DNA from: JAYVJH01 sp043777595
GTDB lineage: Bacteria > Bacteroidota > Bacteroidia > Cytophagales > Spirosomataceae
DNA: 64,000 nucleotides
Direction: 5' to 3'
NCBI GenBank assembly: GCA_043777595.1
Contig: JAYWHT010000094.1
Coordinates: 38,834-102,833 of the forward strand
Shown here piece by piece: positions 8,907 to 16,671 of this stretch (position 1 is its first letter; every line of letters starts with the position of its first letter). Under the pieces are notes generated by a model. That model was not told the origin of the DNA, ran no database searches, and saw only the letters and a list, made by a program, of their open reading frames with translations. The translations under genes and the position numbers were made by a program.

Positions 8907-9812
8907 TTATCTGTCAGCCAAGAAGTTCATCAAATTAGCATACACTTTTTCAGAAAGGCGTTTTTTTGCTTCTAAGGTAAATCCCGCAAATTGATCAGTT
9001 ATGATAATATTTTCGTACTGAGAAAACTCACTACCAAGATTTCCCACGCCGTCTGCATCAAAAATAGCAAACGAAGTTTTATCGTTGCTAATCCAGTTTA
9101 GAAATGCGTCTTTCTCAAAAGTTAGCCCTAATGAAGTATTGATTAAAATTGAGTTCTTTTTTTTAATAGCAAATTCTTGGTCTGTCAAAAGAATGGTATT
9201 TCTTGGAAGATGCGTTGTTACTACGTCGCAAGTCGCCATCAATTCATTCAATGGTAAATAAAACACGCCTTCTTTTTCTATTTCATACTTTCTACTCCTA
9301 TTAAAATAAAAAACCTTCATACCAAAATGAGTAGCGGTTTTGGCAACCATAAGTCCCAAAGTGCCAAGTCCGATTATACCTATATGCTTGTTAGTTAGTT
9401 CTGTAGCTTCGCTTTTCCATTTTTGTTTACCAAGTCCTTTGAACAAATAAATTAACTGTGCAAAGATAAATTCAATCGTTCCTTCGTCTCCATAGTCTTT
9501 TACACCCTTGACTTCAATGCCCAATTTTCTTGCTGCCGCAATATCTACATTGGCAGAATTTTCGTCGTAAAGGCTACAACACATTCCTACAAATTTTAAG
9601 TCTGTTGCTTTTTTTAGAACGTCCGCACTAATCCTCGTCTGCCAACTTACCAAAATGCAGTCGGCCGCTCCAATTCGCTCAATTATTTGAGTTTCCGTTT
9701 CGGGAAAGTCATCAAAAACTGATATTGGCTGTCTTGAAAGCATAGAAATTTTTTCAATTTCAGGGCTTGTCAGTCCGCAGTTGTCTATAATAGCTATTTT
9801 GTTAAAAGTCAT
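8907..9812 (-). CDS. D-isomer-specific 2-hydroxyacid dehydrogenase family protein
   Basis: 301 residues. The C-terminal half is the NAD-binding domain of D-2-hydroxyacid dehydrogenases: HIGIIGLGTLGLMVAKTATHFGMKVFYFNRS (Rossmann GxGxxG), then the CDVVTTHLPRNTILLTDQEF and ILINTSLGLTFEKDAFLNWI blocks. These enzymes reduce 2-keto acids or oxidise 2-hydroxy acids. The catalytic Arg/Glu/His set of classic members is not easy to place: TSLG stands where NTARG is usual, and DADGV follows. Substrate, and even activity, are therefore uncertain. It stands alone, divergent from the small transcript at about 9897. Confidence 0.8.
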   Translation of the reverse strand: MTFNKIAIIDNCGLTSPEIEKISMLSRQPISVFDDFPETETQIIERIGAADCILVSWQTRISADVLKKATDLKFVGMCCSLYDENSANVDIAAARKLGIEVKGVKDYGDEGTIEFIFAQLIYLFKGLGKQKWKSEATELTNKHIGIIGLGTLGLMVAKTATHFGMKVFYFNRSRKYEIEKEGVFYLPLNELMATCDVVTTHLPRNTILLTDQEFAIKKKNSILINTSLGLTFEKDAFLNWISNDKTSFAIFDADGVGNLGSEFSQYENIIITDQFAGFTLEAKKRLSEKVYANLMNFLADR

Positions 9813-9883
9813 ACAGTGTCGTCTGGAATATTACGGCCAACATTATTGTTTATGAAATTTCATACAAATTAAAATAATACTAG

Positions 9884-9891
9884 TATCTTTG
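9884..9891 (+). promoter_or_regulatory. Putative -7 element driving an orphan short transcript
   Basis: TATCTTTG matches TAnnTTTG exactly. The predicted start lies near 9897 on the plus strand. No reading frame follows before the terminator at 9926-9960. No TTG -33 box is seen at the usual spacing. Confidence 0.45.
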
Positions 9892-9896
9892 TATCG

Positions 9897-9955
9897 GAAA
9901 GTTCGCAGGAACGGTCCCCGACTTAGGGCTTTACATCAGTAAAGCCCTATTTTAT
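9897..9955 (+). ncRNA. Candidate small RNA (about 60 nt)
   Basis: This plus-strand stretch has a -7 box just upstream and a strong intrinsic terminator at its end, with no open reading frame between. The predicted RNA would hold a small hairpin GTTC-GCAG-GAAC (from 9901), a C-rich single-stranded stretch and the terminator hairpin. The flanking genes on both sides are on the minus strand, so the terminator does not serve a known plus-strand gene. The RNA family is not recognised; the ends are estimates. Confidence 0.4.
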
Positions 9956-9960
9956 TTTAT
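9926..9960 (+). terminator. Intrinsic terminator (plus strand)
   Basis: A perfect 9-bp stem GGGCTTTAC / GTAAAGCCC with loop ATCA (9926-9947) is followed by TATTTTATTTTAT. The U-rich tail exists only in the plus direction. The stop codon of the minus-strand gene (9947-9949) touches the hairpin base. Confidence 0.75.
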
Positions 9961-10225
9961 AAATGGCCTCTCGCCAAGACTTATTTATTACCTCTTCAAG
10001 AGTAAATTTCAATAAGTCACTCCCCCAAAGTATCCAAATCTCTGCAATTACGTCTTGATTTTCTGCACGCTGACACCTGTCCTCAACACCTGTAATTAAA
10101 ATTTGAGGAGCCATTTCGCAATCAATCTCCAATAAAATATACGGGGCTTGCTTTTTTGCCTTCTGAATGGCTTTGTCAATCGCTGAGGCAGATGGCGTTT
10201 GGCACAATTTAAACTCTACCAGCAT
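9947..10225 (-). CDS. Small nuclease-like hypothetical protein coupled to argS
   Basis: 92 residues from the ATG at 10225, which overlaps the argS stop as TGATG; an in-frame GTG lies directly upstream. The start MLVEFKLCQTPSASAIDKAIQKAKKQ followed by a hydrophobic strand APYILLEID resembles the C-terminal core of CdiA/polymorphic-toxin nuclease domains, where an E-x-K is followed by a helix rich in Lys and a beta strand. I cannot confirm this from sequence alone. It could be a remnant of a larger toxin or a stand-alone protein of another family. The TGATG overlap suggests translational coupling to argS. Confidence 0.6.
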   Translation of the reverse strand: MLVEFKLCQTPSASAIDKAIQKAKKQAPYILLEIDCEMAPQILITGVEDRCQRAENQDVIAEIWILWGSDLLKFTLEEVINKSWREAIYKIK

Positions 10226-12003
10226 CACATACGCTCGGGTACTTCGATGCCCAGCAACGCCATTGATTTTTGAATGGCATCGGCTACGGCTTTTGACAGA
10301 ATTACCCTACTGCGTTGAACCTCAATATTTGGCTCGTTCAAAATAGACACTTCGGCATAGAACGAATTATAGGTTTTGGCCAACTCAAAGGCATATTGCG
10401 ATACCAAAGCTGGTGAATAGTTGCGGCCTGCATCGGCTATTCTAACTGGAAACTCTGACAGTTTATAAATCAATTCTTGCTCAGACAAATGTAAGGTCTC
10501 CACAGCTACAGGTTGGATCATTTCGACATTTAATTGATTCGCCTTTCTTAATATTGACCGTATTCGAGCGTGTGTATATTGAATAAACGGCCCTGTATGT
10601 CCCTGAAAATCAATCGACTCTTCGGGATTAAACAACATTCGTTTTTGTGGATCTACTTTTAGCAAATAATATTTTAATGCGCCCATTGCCAAAACTTGAT
10701 ATAATTTTTTGGCTTCTGATTCTGTAAAACCATCAATTTTTCCCAAGTCTTTGGTGCGTTGCTGGGCGGTATCGGTCATTTCTTGTATCAAGTCGTCGGC
10801 ATCTACTACTGTCCCTTCACGGCTTTTCATTTTGCCAGAGGGCAAGTCCACCATACCATAGCTAAGGTGATAACAACCATCGGCATAGCTACGACCGAGA
10901 CGTTTCATGATATTAAAAAGTACGTTAAAATGATAATCTTGCTCGTTGCCCACTACCCAAATCGAGCGGTCAGTACCAAAATCGCTATATTTGAGGTCGG
11001 TCGTGCCTAAGTCTTGGGTCATATAAACAGATGTACCGTCTGAGCGTAGTACCAACTTTTCGTCTAAACCCTCTGCCGATAGGTCAATCCAGACTGAGCC
11101 ATTTTCTTTTTTGAAGAACGTACCAGTAGTCAAGCCCGCCTCAACTACATCTTTACCTAATAGATAAGTATTTGATTCGTAGTAAGTTTTATCAAAATCA
11201 ACCCCTATTTTTTGGTATGTTTCGGCAAAACCGCCATAGACCCATTCGTTCATTTGCTGCCAGAGTGCTATTGTTTCAGAATCGTGCTGCTCCCATTTTA
11301 GTAGTAGTTCTTGGGCTTCTTTGAGGAGCGGGGCTTGTTTTTCGGCTATTTCTTTGTCAATTCCCGACGCTACGAGTTCTTCGATTTGGGCTTTATAGGC
11401 TTTGTCAAACAGTACATAATATTTACCTATAAAATGGTCGCCTTTCAAATTGGCTGTTGTGGGAGTTTCGTCATTACCAAACTTCATATAAGCCAACATT
11501 GACTTGCAGATATGAATACCACGGTCGTTTACCAAACAGGTTTTGATGACCTTATAGCCACAGGCTTTTAAGATTCGAGCCACCGAATCGCCCAAAAAAT
11601 TGTTACGCAAGTGGCCCAGATGTAGCGGTTTATTGGTATTGGGCGACGAAAACTCGACCATGACAGATTGGCCGTTTGGTGCAGCAAAGCCGTAATTATC
11701 GTCAAAAGCCAAGTCGTTGAGTGTCTGTACCCAAGCCGAGTCTGCGATTGATAAATTCAAAAAACCTTGCACAACGTTAAATTTGGCCACAATATCTGCC
11801 TGCTCGCCGAGGTATTGGCCAATGGCCTGACCAATGTCGAGCGGCGACTTGCGTAATGATTTAGTGTAAGGGAATGTTACAAAAGTGTAGCTGCCTTCAA
11901 ATTCTTTTTTGGTGGGCTGCAACGTGATATTTTCTTCGGCTACTCCGTAAAGTGTGTTGAGTGCTTGCTTGATATGTGCTTTGAGCGATTGTTCGATGTG
12001 CAT
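10225..12003 (-). CDS. argS: Arginyl-tRNA synthetase
   Basis: 592 residues, full length for class Ia ArgRS, which charges tRNA-Arg. The N-terminal additional domain is present (HIEQSLKAHIKQALNTLYG). The ATP-binding HIGH-like motif is HLGHLRNNFLGDSVARI, preceded by VEFSSPNTNKPL. The KMSK-equivalent is GKMKSREGTVV, as is common in ArgRS. The C-terminal anticodon-binding DALR-type domain ends with YNSFYAEVSILN and a Met terminus. It is followed by a coupled small gene and preceded, 9 bp away, by the end of the type IIB specificity gene. Confidence 0.96.
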   Translation of the reverse strand: MHIEQSLKAHIKQALNTLYGVAEENITLQPTKKEFEGSYTFVTFPYTKSLRKSPLDIGQAIGQYLGEQADIVAKFNVVQGFLNLSIADSAWVQTLNDLAFDDNYGFAAPNGQSVMVEFSSPNTNKPLHLGHLRNNFLGDSVARILKACGYKVIKTCLVNDRGIHICKSMLAYMKFGNDETPTTANLKGDHFIGKYYVLFDKAYKAQIEELVASGIDKEIAEKQAPLLKEAQELLLKWEQHDSETIALWQQMNEWVYGGFAETYQKIGVDFDKTYYESNTYLLGKDVVEAGLTTGTFFKKENGSVWIDLSAEGLDEKLVLRSDGTSVYMTQDLGTTDLKYSDFGTDRSIWVVGNEQDYHFNVLFNIMKRLGRSYADGCYHLSYGMVDLPSGKMKSREGTVVDADDLIQEMTDTAQQRTKDLGKIDGFTESEAKKLYQVLAMGALKYYLLKVDPQKRMLFNPEESIDFQGHTGPFIQYTHARIRSILRKANQLNVEMIQPVAVETLHLSEQELIYKLSEFPVRIADAGRNYSPALVSQYAFELAKTYNSFYAEVSILNEPNIEVQRSRVILSKAVADAIQKSMALLGIEVPERM

Positions 12004-12012
12004 GGGTGTTGG

Positions 12013-13029
12013 TTAAATAGAACTCGAATAAGGCAATGATTTGATATAATTTTCCATAAACTCAAAATCAGGTTGGTTATTTTTTGTAGGCAATTTTATT
12101 TTTTCTTCAATAATTCTGGATAACCTGGCTTGTCGTCCGAATGAATATTTATAACGTAGTTTTTTTAAAATTGACACAATAAAAACGGAAACATATTTGT
12201 TACAAGTAAATTTAGGAATGAGGGTATAAACATTGTCATCACTAAAATATTTGTACGGGTGAAAAAATACATTGAAGAACATATCTACGGTTATTTGATT
12301 TTCCCAACACTCTTTTATTTCTGAATATTCTGAAAAAGAGATATAATCGACAACTCCATTGTTTTCTGACGACGCCGTGATTAGCGCAATGTTATTTCCT
12401 TCGGTGTCTTTTACTCTGTCGTAAACCGTCAATCTTTCGCCTTTTTCTATGGTAAATAATGTACTTAATTCAAAGTTTTCCCAGTTTCCAATATCAAGTG
12501 TTAAATGAAAATGAGGGGCAACTGATTTTTTTATAATATTGCAGTAGGGGTCTTCAATAGTTTGCGTGTTATTCAACGATAGGATATAATTTTCCATAAA
12601 ATCTACATCAATGTCGCCTTGTACATTAATAGGGAGTCTAATGATAGATTCTTTCATTCTTGTACTTTCCCATTTTCGACCATAACTAAATCTATATTTT
12701 TCTTTTTTTATCAATGGCAAAAGGAACATTGCAATATATTTGTTGAGTCTAAATTTTGGATATAAAACATTTACATCATCGCTAGCCCAAAAGGGTTTTG
12801 GTTGATAAAATGCCTCACCAACCGATCCATTATAGTTTACTGTTATTGTATTTGCTTCATGAATCGGTTCTTGCCCAATAAAATCTCTATAGCCATTATT
12901 AGAGTCTATTGCCCCAATAAAAGGCGTATCACCACAGGTAAAATCTTCTTTGGTAAGACGTTTGCCCTTTTTTACTTCAAATATGTCTCCATATTTGAAA
13001 CTACCCCAATTTGAAATATCCAATGTCAT
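12013..13029 (-). CDS. Type IIB (BcgI-like) R-M specificity subunit
   Basis: 338 residues. It has two clearly duplicated halves, each a target recognition domain of the HsdS/BcgIB kind. TLDISNWGSFKYGDIFEVKKGKRLT in the first half matches TLDIGNWENFELSTLFTIEKGERLT in the second. Each ends with FSYGRKWESTRMKESIIRLP / YSFGRQARLSRIIEEKIKLP and a DFMENYI block. This subunit would read the two half-sites of a bipartite target. Its size matches BcgI subunit B (about 340 residues from memory). The ATG overlaps the stop of the upstream gene by 4 bp (ATGA), so the subunits are translationally coupled. Confidence 0.85.
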   Translation of the reverse strand: MTLDISNWGSFKYGDIFEVKKGKRLTKEDFTCGDTPFIGAIDSNNGYRDFIGQEPIHEANTITVNYNGSVGEAFYQPKPFWASDDVNVLYPKFRLNKYIAMFLLPLIKKEKYRFSYGRKWESTRMKESIIRLPINVQGDIDVDFMENYILSLNNTQTIEDPYCNIIKKSVAPHFHLTLDIGNWENFELSTLFTIEKGERLTVYDRVKDTEGNNIALITASSENNGVVDYISFSEYSEIKECWENQITVDMFFNVFFHPYKYFSDDNVYTLIPKFTCNKYVSVFIVSILKKLRYKYSFGRQARLSRIIEEKIKLPTKNNQPDFEFMENYIKSLPYSSSI

Positions 13030-14834
13030 TGATTCAAAACTTTAAAAGATGCGTATTTTTTTAATTCCAGTATAAAATCTTTTTCTGATAAATTAGAGTA
13101 ATCTGTTTCTAAATATGACTCGGCACACCATTCCATGTCTGCGGTTACAACTTTATTTACACTAAACCCCGGCTCTTCTCTTCTATTTTCATCATTGTAA
13201 TACCTAACCCATTTTTCTTTGATTGTTTCCCATTTTCGATAAACATCAACTCTGCCTATGTGTTTTCTTTTTTCAAATCCATCATCTTTATAATAGCCAA
13301 AGTATGTTTTTTTGGTTGGGCTATGTTTCCTATGAGCTGTAAATATCATTACACATGAAACTACTCCTACTTTTGAATTAACAAATAATTCATCGGGCAT
13401 TGACAAAACAGCCTCTAAGGTATGTTTGGACAGCAGTTGTTTTTTAAATAACAACATTTTGCCACTTGTTGCTAATGCACAGCTCATTGGCACTATGGCA
13501 ATACAAGTGCCACCATCGACAAGGCACTCTAAGTTGTTAAGAATAAACTCAAACTCCTCTGTATCATTTTTTTTGTCGCCTTTATAAGGCGGGTTCAAGA
13601 ACCCTACGGTTGGTTTTCGGGCTTTTACTTCGTTGATGATGGCTTCGTCAAAACAACTACCATTGATGATATTGGTTTTGCCGTCTTGATGGATATACAT
13701 ATTGGAAACCGCCAACGCAAAAATATGCGACTGGTACTCAACGCCAATCAGTTGTTTTGATTTAATTTCGGCAATTTTCGTAGCCTCGCCTGCCGCATCG
13801 TCTATCATGAGTTTCATGGCCGCAATCAAAAAACCACCCGTACCTGTGCAGTTATCAAACGCAATAGAGTTTTTGTTTACTTGTGCCAATTCTGCAAAAA
13901 GCTCGGTGATATGTGGCGGTGTTAGCACAATTCCCAGGCCTTTGTCGCTGTTGGCATACCTCAAAAATTCAATATAGAGTTGCCCCAAAACATCAAAATA
14001 TTCATGTGTTTTGATAAACGAATTAACGTTTTCGTCTATTTCGTCAATCAATTTTTTAAGTACTTTGTCTTTGGTCGAGAGCGAGGTATCTGTTCTGATA
14101 AAGCCAAATTGACTGTTTAAGTTATCAAGTTTTGAGCCTGTAATATTCGACTCTTCTAATTTTTCTGATACTATTTTTGTCAAGAAATCGGCAAGACTTT
14201 TGGCCGTTGTTTTTTTAGAATAAGAGGTCTTAAAAATACCATCTTCGAGCGCAATCAGAATGGCACTGATGAGCAAAGCCCGTTGATTTTCAGGAATTTT
14301 ATAGGTATGTAGTTGGTCGTTGAGTTGTTTGGTAAACTCCAAAAGCGTGTTGTAATCTTGTCTAAATTTTTCGGGGCTTTTTAAGTAGCCGTCCAAATAT
14401 TCTTGTGCTGAGAGCAGCTTGTCGCCAAATATAGCCGTTGGTTTTCTTTCGCTTTTTAAGTGTAAAAAATGAGATACTTTTAGTTCTTGTGTTGTTTGGC
14501 CACTGACGGCAATGGCCAGCACATCAAACTCTTTGGACAAGTACGAGGCATAGAGCAATACACCATCAACTGCGTAGTCGGCGTATTTGTCTCTGTTCTG
14601 GCTTTCGTGTTTGGTAGTTTCGGCTTTGCACTCAACGACAATTAGCAAATTGGCGTTTTTATTGTAGGTTATCAGAAACTCAGGCCGTCCCTGTCCCATT
14701 CCTTTTTTAGAGGCCGTTTTAAGTAGTTTATCAATTTTAGAAATATCCGACGATTGCTCTTCGATATGAATAATATCACCTGATTTTTCAAAATGTGAAT
14801 AAACAATTCTTTCTGTTTTTTTTTCGTTTGCCAT
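13026..14834 (-). CDS. Type IIB (BcgI-like) restriction endonuclease/N6-adenine methyltransferase subunit
   Basis: 602 residues from the ATG at 14834; a GTG at 14867 would add 11. Nuclease and methylase are fused in one chain. The N-terminal part has a PD-(D/E)XK-like core, GRPEFLITYNKNANLLIVVECKAE, as in type I and BcgI restriction domains. The central part has N6-adenine methylase motif I (FDNCTGTGGFLIAAM) and motif IV (FLNPPYKG), typical of HsdM-like gamma enzymes. BcgI-like enzymes cut on both sides of a bipartite site and methylate it with the partner S subunit. The next gene is that partner and overlaps by 4 bp. Size is close to BcgI subunit A. A type I-like or type IIG variant is an alternative. 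Confidence 0.86.
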   Translation of the reverse strand: MANEKKTERIVYSHFEKSGDIIHIEEQSSDISKIDKLLKTASKKGMGQGRPEFLITYNKNANLLIVVECKAETTKHESQNRDKYADYAVDGVLLYASYLSKEFDVLAIAVSGQTTQELKVSHFLHLKSERKPTAIFGDKLLSAQEYLDGYLKSPEKFRQDYNTLLEFTKQLNDQLHTYKIPENQRALLISAILIALEDGIFKTSYSKKTTAKSLADFLTKIVSEKLEESNITGSKLDNLNSQFGFIRTDTSLSTKDKVLKKLIDEIDENVNSFIKTHEYFDVLGQLYIEFLRYANSDKGLGIVLTPPHITELFAELAQVNKNSIAFDNCTGTGGFLIAAMKLMIDDAAGEATKIAEIKSKQLIGVEYQSHIFALAVSNMYIHQDGKTNIINGSCFDEAIINEVKARKPTVGFLNPPYKGDKKNDTEEFEFILNNLECLVDGGTCIAIVPMSCALATSGKMLLFKKQLLSKHTLEAVLSMPDELFVNSKVGVVSCVMIFTAHRKHSPTKKTYFGYYKDDGFEKRKHIGRVDVYRKWETIKEKWVRYYNDENRREEPGFSVNKVVTADMEWCAESYLETDYSNLSEKDFILELKKYASFKVLNQ

Positions 14835-14993
14835 TGTTTCAATTTTATTTTTTGCGAGCCTTTCCACAAAATTACTTCAATTTTATGAACAGATGACCAA
14901 CAATAAAGCTAAATTCGTAATTTTGAAGTATTCTACCCAGTAAAGAGTTAGCTTCAAGCAAAGTCTTGCTCAAAGATTTTAAAGGTTTTATCA

Positions 14994-16514
14994 ATGAAAA
15001 TAAACAAAACACGATTTCTTTTTTTTGGATTTTGGCTAATAATCGGGCAGTTATATGCTCAGTTGCAACAATCTGCACGGATTGAGTTTTTGACAGCAGA
15101 CAGAGGCATAGAAGAAAATTTTGACGTTACGCCACTCAATAAAATGGGGCTACTCGTTACACATCGCAAAAATGAATTTTACAAAGGCGAAAGCTGGACA
15201 TTTCATAGCTACGACACAACGCTTCACGAACGCTGGCGCACCGATTTTAAATTGAGCGATAAACTAAAAGCCATTCGGTCGTTCAATAATCAACAATTTT
15301 TGTACTGGCTTTTCAGCGAGCAAGACACCGAAAAGTTTACAATGTTACGGCTTGACTTACAGAGTGGTGATACCGATATTTTTATGGGAAAATTGCCGAC
15401 TGAAATAGACATTCATCATTTCAAAGTCCTAAACAACATGGCTTACATCGGTGGCTACTATCGCACTCGGCCTGTGGTGATGGCGTTTTCGTTTTTTGAT
15501 GGTAGCGTCAAAGTACTACCTTATCTTTATACCGAAAACACTGAAATCAGTAGCTTAGATATTGACGAAGTACACAACGAACTGACGGCAATTTTATACA
15601 CAACCAAAGGCCGAAATTGCCAATTTGTGATAAAAACATATTCTTACCAAGGGCAATTAGTAAGAACGACAACTATGCCCTCTGACAATAAAAATAGTTT
15701 GATTTCTGGAAAAATACTACCCTTTGACGATCAAAATTCACTTCTGATTGGTAATTATTCACAAGGCTGTACGCAATATTCGCAGGGTTTGTTTTTTTCG
15801 AGAATCCAGAATGGTGAACCAGAATCGTTGCAATGGATTGATTTTGGGAAATTAGAAAATTTTTTTAATTATTTAAAACCCAAACGAAAACAACGAATGA
15901 TTGACCGTATCGGTCGGCAAAAAGAAGAAGGACGAGAACCCAAATTTAGATACCGTCTATTGGTTCATGATATTTTAGATGTTGGCGACGAACTCGTTTT
16001 TGTGGCAGAAGTCTTTTATCTTAGCGGCAAAGCAACGCTCAATGTACGAACTGCCAGCCGAGACTCAGAGGCTTATAATTATACCCACGCCATTGTGTGT
16101 GGATTTGACAAAAAAACAGGTAAATTACTGTGGGATAACTGTCTGTCAATAGACGAACTGACGGGATTTGAACTTGTAAAAATGGTGCAGGTAACACAAC
16201 AAAACGAAAAACTAATATTGGCATATCCGAAAGAAGGCAAAATTTATACCAAGGCCATCGAAAAAAATAAGGTAGTACGGCAGACCGAAGAATTTGAAAT
16301 AAAGCCTGCTGACAAAGACGAAAAGATAACCGACAACGACCAGCAGCAAATAGGGGCTTGGCACGGTGGCGATTTTGTGGTGTATGGCTATCAGAAAATA
16401 AGCAGCGAAAAAAGCAGTGTTGCAACCCGAGACGTGTTTTATATCAACAAACTAACCTATGACTTTAATGCCGCACCGCAAGAACCAACAAAAAAAAGAA
16501 AAAATAGGCCGTGA
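14994..16514 (+). CDS. Secreted hypothetical protein
   Basis: 506 residues with a clear signal peptide (FLFFGFWLIIGQLYAQ). I do not recognise a family. The mature part is rich in short beta-strand-like segments alternating with polar turns, which would suit a beta-propeller-like or other repeat fold, but no repeat is firm enough to name. The C-terminus is basic (EPTKKRKNRP) and lacks a T9SS sorting domain. It is divergent from the R-M genes and followed by the glycosyl hydrolase gene after about 150 bp. Confidence 0.8.
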   Translation: MKINKTRFLFFGFWLIIGQLYAQLQQSARIEFLTADRGIEENFDVTPLNKMGLLVTHRKNEFYKGESWTFHSYDTTLHERWRTDFKLSDKLKAIRSFNNQQFLYWLFSEQDTEKFTMLRLDLQSGDTDIFMGKLPTEIDIHHFKVLNNMAYIGGYYRTRPVVMAFSFFDGSVKVLPYLYTENTEISSLDIDEVHNELTAILYTTKGRNCQFVIKTYSYQGQLVRTTTMPSDNKNSLISGKILPFDDQNSLLIGNYSQGCTQYSQGLFFSRIQNGEPESLQWIDFGKLENFFNYLKPKRKQRMIDRIGRQKEEGREPKFRYRLLVHDILDVGDELVFVAEVFYLSGKATLNVRTASRDSEAYNYTHAIVCGFDKKTGKLLWDNCLSIDELTGFELVKMVQVTQQNEKLILAYPKEGKIYTKAIEKNKVVRQTEEFEIKPADKDEKITDNDQQQIGAWHGGDFVVYGYQKISSEKSSVATRDVFYINKLTYDFNAAPQEPTKKRKNRP

Positions 16515-16559
16515 TTGGCATTGTATTTGTTAAACATTGACCCAAAACCAATACTCCAA

Positions 16560-16671
16560 ATGACTGTTACATTACAAATTGAAAATGAATATGACTGGCA
16601 GGTATTAAAACCAAAATGAAACCGACTTTCAAAAAATCGAAGGCTTGAAAGTTTTTAATCCTCTAAAATGA
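16560..16671 (+). pseudogene. Possible remnant of a small antitoxin-like gene
   Basis: Between 16560 and 16619 a 19-codon frame reads MTVTLQIENEYDWQVLKPK. The next frame continues with ETDFQKIEGLKVFNPLK to a stop at 16669-16671, overlapping the start of the following gene. The beginning resembles small antitoxin-like proteins common in Bacteroidota, and the middle appears to have been deleted with a frameshift. Support is weak because both parts are very short. Confidence 0.3.

Noticed and set aside
16039..16425. 128-codon minus-strand ORF inside the secreted hypothetical gene
   Set aside because: Entirely antisense to a longer gene with a signal peptide, and of odd composition.
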